From NCBI GenBank assembly GCA_964442525.1, contig CAYTZO010000003.1:1-64000 (forward strand): 64,000 nucleotides of DNA. The letters run 5' to 3'. This DNA is from CAYTZO01 sp964442525 (GTDB lineage: Bacteria > Patescibacteriota > Microgenomatia > UBA10105 > UBA927). The translations under genes were made by a program, and so were the position numbers. Position 1 is the first letter of the stretch, and every line of letters begins with the position of its first letter. Positions 1 through 5,249 of the stretch are shown in pieces. Under the pieces are notes generated by a model. The model saw only the letters and a list, made by a program, of their open reading frames with translations, made no database searches and was not told where the DNA came from.

Positions 1-74
1 AGTACCCCTTATGCATTTTATTTCGAACTGCTCGACTGGATTAATAGTCTCATAAAAGCGCATAATTCATCAAA

Positions 75-350
75 GTGACAAAGGAAGCGCCTAAATTCAC
101 CAAAGGTGAACGAGTTCTCATACAGGTTCTTACTCAACAGTCTCTAATAGCTGATGATTGGGGTATTAATCACTGGTCGGGTTATGCTGAGCTAGAGGAG
201 GCTAGAGTTATTTCTCCTGTTGTTAAACCGAAAAGTTTTTTCGATCATGTGAAGAAATTACTATGGGGATCTCAGGTAGAAATCCAACTTACGGGTAGTC
301 AGAATCCGACAGTTGTTTTTGAACGAGATTTAGAAGAATTTCCGGTTTGA
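75..350 (+). CDS. Hypothetical protein, 91 aa
   Basis: I do not recognise this protein. It starts at a GTG, has no obvious signal peptide or membrane segment, and is rich in charged and aromatic residues. There is no clear Shine-Dalgarno sequence. It lies alone near the window edge, and its stop codon falls inside a tRNA 3'-half-like sequence. That placement would fit cargo of a small element that once integrated at a tRNA gene, but this is inference. The low codon quality and isolation leave open that it is a remnant or not a gene. Confidence 0.4.
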   Translation: MTKEAPKFTKGERVLIQVLTQQSLIADDWGINHWSGYAELEEARVISPVVKPKSFFDHVKKLLWGSQVEIQLTGSQNPTVVFERDLEEFPV

Positions 351-383
351 CAATCGGTGTTGGTTCGAATCCCACTACCGTCT
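342..383 (+). other. tRNA 3'-half-like fragment
   Basis: Positions 359-375 can form a T-arm with the conserved TTCGAAT loop and one mismatch in the stem. Positions 342-357 form a stem that encloses TTGACA, resembling an anticodon arm with GAC (Val-like). No matching 5' acceptor strand or D-arm is found upstream, where the 91-aa reading frame lies. It therefore looks like a tRNA 3' half without its 5' half, as left by integration at a tRNA gene. The anticodon-loop length is not canonical, so the identity is tentative. Confidence 0.3.
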
Positions 384-423
384 AGCTTCAAGAGGTAAAA
401 CTTTCGAAGAAATTTGTCAAACT

Positions 424-453
424 ATGTTTAGATTGTATTAACAATCTAAACAT
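424..453. repeat. Perfect 13-bp inverted repeat (hairpin)
   Basis: The arms at 424-436 and 441-453 are perfect reverse complements (ATGTTTAGATTGT and its complement) around a 4-base ATTA centre. There is no T-run after it, so it is not a typical intrinsic terminator. It could be an operator or a recombination site. It sits between the tRNA-half fragment and the GIY-YIG unit. Confidence 0.8.
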
Positions 454-478
454 TTGAAGTATGTTGAGCGTCTCTTTA

Positions 479-497
479 AGTACCCCCAGTCGGATTC
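479..497. repeat. Displaced copy of tRNA-Glu 3' end (att-like direct repeat)
   Basis: Nineteen bases are identical to 838-856, which cover the acceptor stem and part of the T-arm of tRNA-Glu. The match stops at base 498, so this copy cannot form a tRNA. Confidence 0.85.
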
Positions 498-500
498 TCT

Positions 501-524
501 CCTTCGCTAAGAAGCTTCGGCGAG
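501..524. repeat. Left imperfect terminal inverted repeat
   Basis: CCTTCGCTAA at 501-510 is inverted at 826-835, and the similarity continues through an AGCT-CGGC-GAG pattern into 809-825. A third related copy, CCTTCG followed by TAAAACTACGGC, lies at 549-567 in the same orientation as this one. The motif may be a dispersed hairpin repeat of this genome rather than a transposon end. Confidence 0.55.
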
Positions 525-559
525 TGAACCATCCGATAGAAGCATTATCCTTCGTAAAA

Positions 560-808
560 CTACGGCTTGCTTAGAAGTCGCTTACTCATGAATGCTCTTC
601 CGGAGCCCGACTTTAGATACCGCTCCATATTAAGTGCCTGCTCTCTTTTTGTAAATGCGCAGTACCAAACTAAATCATAGTGTAAATCTGATTTTGTGGA
701 TTTTACTTCTCCGGTTTGATGTTTGGATAAGCGACTTCTAAGATTGGGTGTGTAGCCAATATAGTAGCGTTGAGTTCTATGGTTAAACAAAATATACGTA
801 TAGAACAT
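560..808 (-). CDS. GIY-YIG family nuclease, 82 aa
   Basis: The protein begins MFYTYIL, has YYIGYT about residue 15, then LRSRLSKHQTG, and ends in a basic tail. This is the compact single-domain GIY-YIG endonuclease of the YhbQ/UPF0213 type. The Tyr of the first motif, the Tyr of YIG and the downstream Arg are present, and a Glu in MERYLKSG fits the metal-binding position. Members are around 80-100 aa, so the gene looks complete. It reads away from tRNA-Glu, 30 bases after the tRNA 3' end, and may be co-transcribed with it. It lies between two copies of the tRNA 3' end, which suggests a role in recombination or homing at that site; this is inference. Confidence 0.85.
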   Translation of the reverse strand: MFYTYILFNHRTQRYYIGYTPNLRSRLSKHQTGEVKSTKSDLHYDLVWYCAFTKREQALNMERYLKSGSGRAFMSKRLLSKP

Positions 809-839
809 GCTCGCTAGCCGTAGCTTTAGCGAAGGCTAG

Positions 840-913
840 TACCCCCAGTCGGATTCGAACCGACGATTTATGCCTTGAGAAGGCATCGTCCTAGGCCGCT
901 AGACGATGGGGGC
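840..913 (-). tRNA. tRNA-Glu (anticodon CTC)
   Basis: The minus strand folds into a full 74-nt cloverleaf. It has a 7-bp acceptor stem (GCCCCCA with TGGGGGT), a 4-bp D-stem, a 5-bp anticodon stem ATGCC/GGCAT around loop TTCTCAA, and a T-arm GTCGG-TTCGAAT-CCGAC with discriminator A. The anticodon CTC (877-879 on the plus strand) reads GAG. CCA is not encoded. Its last 19 bases recur at 479-497. Confidence 0.95.
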
Positions 914-940
914 TCCGGAGTCAATTTTATCAGTTCGGAC

Positions 941-970
941 TTGACAGAGCAAGGTAATTTACCATACAAT
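941..970 (+). promoter_or_regulatory. Sigma-70-type promoter upstream of greA
   Basis: A perfect -35 TTGACA at 941-946 is followed by an 18-base spacer and a TACAAT -10 at 965-970. Transcription would begin near 977 and give a leader of about 90 bases before the greA ATG. Confidence 0.75.
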
Positions 971-1017
971 TTAATCCTAGTTCAGAGGCGATACGGAATT
1001 TATTAACCTGCTATCTG

Positions 1018-1051
1018 CTCCCTAGTTTGGCGCACCGGGGAGGTTTTTTTT
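1018..1051 (+). terminator. Attenuator-like terminator in the greA leader
   Basis: CTCCC (1018-1022) pairs with GGGAG (1038-1042), with a smaller GG/CC pairing inside, and eight Ts follow at 1044-1051. It lies after the greA promoter and only 15 bases before the chosen ATG. Transcription from that promoter would therefore meet an intrinsic-terminator-like structure before the gene. Confidence 0.55.
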
Positions 1052-1065
1052 ACGACCAAAAATCT

Positions 1066-1536
1066 ATGGATACCAACGGACAAGGGAAGGTTCTTTTAAC
1101 TAAAGACGGTCTTGTCGAGCTCAAAAAAGAGTACGATGAGCTCGTCAACGTGAAGCGGCCGGCGGCCGTAGTGCGGCTTTCCGATGCACGGGACCTCGGG
1201 GATCTTTCTGAAAACAGCGAGTACGCATCGGCCAAGCAGGATCTTTCGTTTATTGACGGCAGGATCATCGAGCTTGAAGAGATTCTTCACGGCGCCCAGG
1301 TGGTAACCAGCCACAAACGCGGCTTGGTTGAGGTCGGGTGCAAAGTGACCCTTCACACAGACGGCAAACGCGAGGTTTTTACCGTGGTCGGCGAGTGGGA
1401 AGCAAATCCTGTCGAGAAGAAGATCTCTCACGAATCACCCCTGGGCAAGGCCCTCTTGGGGAAGAAGGTTGGTGACGCGGTGGAAGTAGAAGCGCCGGCG
1501 GGGAAACTTCTCTACAAAATTCTCCATATAGAGTAA
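1066..1536 (+). CDS. greA: Transcription elongation factor GreA
   Basis: GreA rescues backtracked RNA polymerase by stimulating transcript cleavage. The N-terminal coiled-coil hairpin is clear: LTKDGLVELKKEYDEL, then RLSDARDLGDLSENSEYASAK with the conserved acidic DLSEN tip. The C-terminal FKBP-like domain includes SPLGKALLGKKVGD. From the ATG at 1066 the protein is 156 aa, the usual length. A TTG at 1027 would add 13 residues encoded within the leader hairpin and is less likely. No Shine-Dalgarno sequence is visible before the ATG. lysS follows after 9 bases. Expression may be set by attenuation in the leader. Confidence 0.93.
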   Translation: MDTNGQGKVLLTKDGLVELKKEYDELVNVKRPAAVVRLSDARDLGDLSENSEYASAKQDLSFIDGRIIELEEILHGAQVVTSHKRGLVEVGCKVTLHTDGKREVFTVVGEWEANPVEKKISHESPLGKALLGKKVGDAVEVEAPAGKLLYKILHIE

Positions 1537-1539
1537 AAT
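1534..1539 (+). promoter_or_regulatory. -10-like hexamer 12 bases before lysS
   Basis: TAAAAT overlaps the greA stop codon and begins 12 bases before the lysS ATG, the same spacing as at secA, prfB, tsaE and the CAP gene. No good -35 is visible. It may allow leaderless lysS transcripts in addition to read-through from greA. Confidence 0.35.
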
Positions 1540-1545
1540 GGCTGT

Positions 1546-3000
1546 ATGGCCAGTATTGATACCCTCAAGAATGTCCGCGAGGAAAAACTAGCAGAGTTAA
1601 GAAAGCTCGGTATTGATCCTTTCCCTTCCTCCGCAAAAAGAAACGAGACCGTTCGTCAGGCCCACGAGATGCATGGCAAAGAGGCCGCCGTGGCAGGCCG
1701 GATCATGGGACTGCGCGGGCACGGAAAGATCATGTTTGCTGACCTTGTGGACGAGAGTGGGAAGATTCAGATTGTGTTTAAGGCAGATGGGCTCTCGAAG
1801 AGGGCATTTGCGATTCTTCCGCTCCTGGATATCGGCGATTTTATCGCCGCCCAGGGGAACGTTGGTAAAACCCAGGCGGGAGAAGTTTCCATATTTGCTT
1901 CTGATGTTCAGCTCGTTGCGAAATCCCTGCGTCCGCTCCCGAGCCAATGGTCCGGACTCAAAGACGTAGAAGAACGGTACCGTCAGCGTTATGTAGACCT
2001 CGTGATGAACGATGAGGTTCGGACAGTGTTTCTAAAGCGCTCACGCATTATAAACTTCCTCCGTTCATATATGGATAAGCAGGGATTTTTGGAGGTGGAA
2101 ACGCCCGTCCTTCAACCCATCTATGGAGGGGCATCCGCAAAACCGTTTGTCACCCACCATAACGCGCTTGATGTAGATTTATATTTGCGGATCTCAGACG
2201 AGCTTTACCTCAAGCGTTTGATCGCGGGCGGGTTTGAAAAAGTATACGAAATCGGTCATGACTTTCGCAATGAAGGCATAGACCGCGGACACAATCCTGA
2301 ATTTACAATGATGGAGTTTTATTGGGCGTACGCCGACTATGAAACGCTCATGAAATTTACGGAAACAATGATTGCGGATCTGGCGACAACTCTTTTCGGA
2401 TCAACAAAGGTTATCTATCAAGGACATTCGCTTGACCTCACGCCTCCCTGGGAGCGGATTACCTATCGGGATGCCATCATTAAGTTCACGGGCATCGATA
2501 TTGACGTTGTTGATACCGAAAAAGCCCTTTTGGCAGAAATAAAGAAGAAAAAAATACAGCTGGACCTTACGGGAGCAGTCGGATTTGGCGCCCTTCTTGA
2601 TACGCTTTATAAAGCCACGACGCGCCCGCATCTTACCGGACCGCTTTTTCTGACGGACCGGCCGACGGAATTTGTTTCTCTGGCTAAACGGCTTCCCAAT
2701 GATCCGCGTAAAACTGCTTCCTTCCAGCTTCTTATTGCAGGAGAGGAGCTCGTCAACGCCTATAATGAACTGAACGATCCGATCGATCAGGCTAGCAGGT
2801 GGAGAGAGTCAGAAAAACTCGGTAAAATTGGTAAAGCAGAGCATGAGGCATTTGATGCGGACTATATACGCGCCCTTGAGTATGGTATGCCTGCAACAGC
2901 CGGCTGGGGATTGGGGATAGACAGGCTTGTGACTATTCTTACCAATCAGAAGACTCTTAAAGACGTTATCCTTTTTCCTACGCTGCGTCCGGAAAGGTGA
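1546..3000 (+). CDS. lysS: Lysyl-tRNA synthetase, class II
   Basis: This enzyme charges tRNA-Lys. The N-terminal OB-fold anticodon-binding domain (about residues 45-135) is followed by the class II catalytic core. Motif 2 is in FRNEGIDRGHNPEFTMMEFY (about residues 242-261) and motif 3 in GWGLGIDRL near the C-terminus. The HNPEFTMMEFYWAY block is specific for LysRS. At 484 aa it matches the usual bacterial length. It follows greA after 9 bases and probably forms an operon with it. Confidence 0.95.
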   Translation: MASIDTLKNVREEKLAELRKLGIDPFPSSAKRNETVRQAHEMHGKEAAVAGRIMGLRGHGKIMFADLVDESGKIQIVFKADGLSKRAFAILPLLDIGDFIAAQGNVGKTQAGEVSIFASDVQLVAKSLRPLPSQWSGLKDVEERYRQRYVDLVMNDEVRTVFLKRSRIINFLRSYMDKQGFLEVETPVLQPIYGGASAKPFVTHHNALDVDLYLRISDELYLKRLIAGGFEKVYEIGHDFRNEGIDRGHNPEFTMMEFYWAYADYETLMKFTETMIADLATTLFGSTKVIYQGHSLDLTPPWERITYRDAIIKFTGIDIDVVDTEKALLAEIKKKKIQLDLTGAVGFGALLDTLYKATTRPHLTGPLFLTDRPTEFVSLAKRLPNDPRKTASFQLLIAGEELVNAYNELNDPIDQASRWRESEKLGKIGKAEHEAFDADYIRALEYGMPATAGWGLGIDRLVTILTNQKTLKDVILFPTLRPER

Positions 3001-3039
3001 GGCTCTCCGCCAGATCCGTAGCGGCGGGTTGGGACTCTG

Positions 3040-3669
3040 ATGAAAAAACTTCTTATTGCCACAACCAATCCCGGAAAGCTCGCTGAAATAAAAAGATTTC
3101 TTGCCGATATTCCCATTGAACTTATTAGCCTCAGTGATATTGGTATCAAAGAACGCGTCAAAGAAACGGGAACTACGTTTGAGGAAAACGCAATCCTTAA
3201 AGCGAAGTTTTACGCGGAAAAATCAGGATTTCCGACAATCGGTGATGACGGGGGGCTTGAGATTGATGCACTGGGCGGAGAGCCGGGGGTCAAGTCTCAC
3301 CGCTGGATCCACGGAGACCATGAAGATGAGGATGAGGAGCTTATCAAATACACCTTTTGGAAGGTAAAGGGTTTACCCCGAGCGAAGCGAGGAGCACAGC
3401 TTCGTGCAGTACTTGCCTTGGTCTTACCGGATGGAGAAATGCATACCGCGACTGCGGCAACACGGGGAATTATCCCGGAAAGACCTTCGAGTGTCCGGGT
3501 GAAGGGGTTTCCATATAGATCAATCCTCTATATACCGGAAATTAAAAAGTATTACAATCACGATGAATTGACCCCGGCTGAGACGGAAACGTATAATCAT
3601 AGAAAGAGAGCGCTTGACGAACTCAAACCGTTCATTCGAAAGTATGCTGGACATAAAGTTCATCCGTGA
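3040..3669 (+). CDS. RdgB/HAM1-family nucleotide pyrophosphatase (divergent)
   Basis: The family hydrolyses non-canonical purine triphosphates (XTP, dITP). The substrate loop TTNPGK (residues 8-13), the Glu-rich TTFEENAILKA segment and the catalytic-Asp region GDDGGLEIDALGG (68-80) are present. Later motifs differ: the usual GFGYDP is GFPYRS, and SHR is NHR. It is therefore a divergent member whose specificity may differ. A charged low-complexity stretch (GDHEDEDEE) and a mini-repeat-like CGAGCGAAGCGAGG at 3379-3392, encoding the PRAKRGA segment, are odd. A CCGCC/GGCGG hairpin (3007-3027) separates it from lysS. Its 3' end overlaps serS by 26 bases. Confidence 0.8.
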   Translation: MKKLLIATTNPGKLAEIKRFLADIPIELISLSDIGIKERVKETGTTFEENAILKAKFYAEKSGFPTIGDDGGLEIDALGGEPGVKSHRWIHGDHEDEDEELIKYTFWKVKGLPRAKRGAQLRAVLALVLPDGEMHTATAATRGIIPERPSSVRVKGFPYRSILYIPEIKKYYNHDELTPAETETYNHRKRALDELKPFIRKYAGHKVHP

Positions 3670-4620
3670 TAATTTAGAACTCTGTAAACTCGCTGCAAAA
3701 AATAAAAACCGCGATGTTGATTGGGATGGGTTATTGGGACTTGATGATAAACGGCGCCATCTTATTGGCCAAACAGAAAAACTCAGAGCGGAAAGGAATA
3801 CACTTACTCAAGATGATCGTGAGCGGGGAAGAGCAATCAAGCAGGAGTTAAAAAAGCTTGAGGAAGAGCTCCGGGGAGTGGAAGAAAAATTCGGTTTGAT
3901 GATGTTAACGATTCCAAACGTCCCTGATCCATCAGTCCCGGTGGGCAAAGATGCGAGCGGAAACAAAGAGATTAAAAAATGGGGAAAAATTCCTAAGTTT
4001 ACTTTTCCCATCAAAGATCATATTGCACTTGCAAAATCACTCGACCTCATTGATTTTGAGCGCGGAGTAAAAGTCGGCGGATTCCGCGCATATTTTCTTA
4101 AAAACGAGGCAGCGCAGATGGAACTCGCGCTCATGTGGTATACGCTTAAAAAACTCGTCGCGAAGGGCTATATCCCGCTTATTGCTCCATCACTTGTCAA
4201 GGAATTTACCTTATATGGGAATGGTCAGTTCCCATGGGGGAGGGAAGAAGTCTACCACATGGAGAGAGATGACATGTACCTTGCAGGGACCGCCGAGGTG
4301 CCGGTGACTGCGTATCTGAGCGATGAGATTCTCAATGAAAAAGATTTACCGAAGAAGTTTGTTGCGTTCTCGCCATGTTTCCGACGGGAGGCCGGAAGTT
4401 ATGGAAAAGACACAAAAGGGATTTATAGAATCCACCAATTCAATAAAATTGAGCAAGTAATTATCACAACGGCAGAAACGAACAATTCTCTTACTCTTCA
4501 TGAGGAACTTTTGGCCAATGCAGAGGGAATTCTCAAAGATCTTGAGCTTCCCTATCGGGTCATGCTCATGTGCACCGGGGACATGGGCGAGCCGCAGGTG
4601 AAGAAATACGATATCGAGAC
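3644..4620 (+). CDS. serS: Seryl-tRNA synthetase, 3' end lost in scaffold gap
   Basis: This is the N-terminal 325 residues of class II SerRS, which charges tRNA-Ser. The long N-terminal coiled-coil tRNA-binding arm occupies about residues 30-100. Catalytic motif 2 is in the FSPCFRREAGSYGKDTKGIY stretch. Motif 3 and roughly 100 C-terminal residues are missing because the sequence enters a run of Ns. The ATG at 3644 (MLDIKFIRDN) is the typical SerRS start and overlaps the upstream gene. A reading frame can be drawn through the Ns into the next gene, but that is an artefact of the gap being 100 bases. Confidence 0.93.
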
Positions 4621-4720
4621 NNNNNNNNNNNNNNNNNNNNNNNNNNNNNNNNNNNNNNNNNNNNNNNNNNNNNNNNNNNNNNNNNNNNNNNNNNNNNNNN
4701 NNNNNNNNNNNNNNNNNNNN
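4621..4720. other. Scaffold gap (100 N)
   Basis: Exactly 100 undetermined bases, the usual placeholder for a join of unknown length. At least about 300 bases of serS plus the 5' end of the next gene must be missing, so the true distance is larger than shown or the join is wrong. Confidence 0.98.
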
Positions 4721-5245
4721 TCGCCGCAGTCAGGTCCGTATATCGAAAAATTATGGAGACAAGCATTTCGTACGTTCGGAATACCAAAGAAAATTAGTCC
4801 GTCTTCGATTCTTATTTTAGGAATCGCCGGGGGAACGGTAATTAATCTCCTAAACTCTTGGTATCCAAAAGCAAAAATTTCTGCCGTTGATGTCGATCAA
4901 ACAATGATCGGTATCGGGAAAAAGTTTTTTGGACTCGGCAGGATAAAAAATCTAACAATGAAGCTCGGTGATGCGCAAGCGTTTGTTTCTGTCAAAGGCA
5001 AGAAATACGATCTTATCATTGTTGATATGTCATTCGGAAGAATTATTCCGGAATTTGTAACAAGCAAAAAGTTTCTGGGTAATATCAAAGCATTAATCAG
5101 GAACAATGGGATAGTCGTTATTAACTTTTTACGTGAGAAAGAATACAAAGAAACATCGGAGCACCTTAAGCACGTTCTTATGGATTTATTCGATTATGTC
5201 GGCGAAAAAGTGATATTTCTCAATCGGTTTTTTATGGTAAAATAG
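4721..5245 (+). CDS. Spermidine-synthase-like methyltransferase fold, 5' end lost in gap
   Basis: The remaining 174 residues form a Rossmann-type SAM-binding domain. SSILILGIAGGTVINLL is motif I, ISAVDVDQTMIGIGKKFF carries the acidic residue that would bind the ribose, and YDLIIVDMSFGR corresponds to motif IV. The layout fits the spermidine synthase/polyamine aminopropyltransferase family, but many CPR members lack the specific residues and the N-terminal part is missing. The substrate cannot be named. It is more AT-rich than lysS. It ends 4 bases before secA. Confidence 0.7.
   Translation, partial: SPQSGPYIEKLWRQAFRTFGIPKKISPSSILILGIAGGTVINLLNSWYPKAKISAVDVDQTMIGIGKKFFGLGRIKNLTMKLGDAQAFVSVKGKKYDLIIVDMSFGRIIPEFVTSKKFLGNIKALIRNNGIVVINFLREKEYKETSEHLKHVLMDLFDYVGEKVIFLNRFFMVK
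5238..5243 (+). promoter_or_regulatory. -10-like hexamer 12 bases before secA
   Basis: TAAAAT starts 12 bases before the secA ATG, overlapping the previous stop codon, with no Shine-Dalgarno sequence in between. No good -35 is visible. It would give a leaderless secA transcript. Confidence 0.4.
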
Positions 5246-5249
5246 GGAT

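Larger units (their letters stand above)
479..856. mobile_element. Putative GIY-YIG mini-element at the tRNA-Glu 3' end
   Basis: A 19-bp perfect direct repeat, AGTACCCCCAGTCGGATTC, occurs at 479-497 and 838-856. The second copy is the 3' end of the tRNA-Glu gene, so the first is a displaced duplicate. Just inside the repeats is a 10-bp inverted repeat (CCTTCGCTAA at 501-510, its complement at 826-835), extendable to about 24 imperfect bases. The only gene inside is a GIY-YIG nuclease. Duplicated target, terminal inverted repeats and one nuclease resemble a tiny mobile unit of period 359 bp. The mobility itself is inference. Confidence 0.5.

Noticed and set aside
1..8. Third copy of the tRNA-Glu 3'-end repeat at the window start
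   Set aside because: Only AGTACCCC matches (8 bases), which is too short to separate from chance, although a repeat-bounded contig edge remains possible.
1096..1431. Minus-strand gene opposite greA, and similar long antisense frames elsewhere
   Set aside because: They mirror the codon structure of well-supported genes, lack start signals and show no recognisable family.
3007..3027. Intrinsic terminator between lysS and the RdgB-like gene
   Set aside because: A CCGCC/GGCGG hairpin exists but is not followed by a T-run, so termination is not supported.
3614..5245. A single SerRS-methyltransferase fusion gene
   Set aside because: The joining segment consists of 100 Ns, and each part lacks essential sequence at the gap; it is an assembly join.
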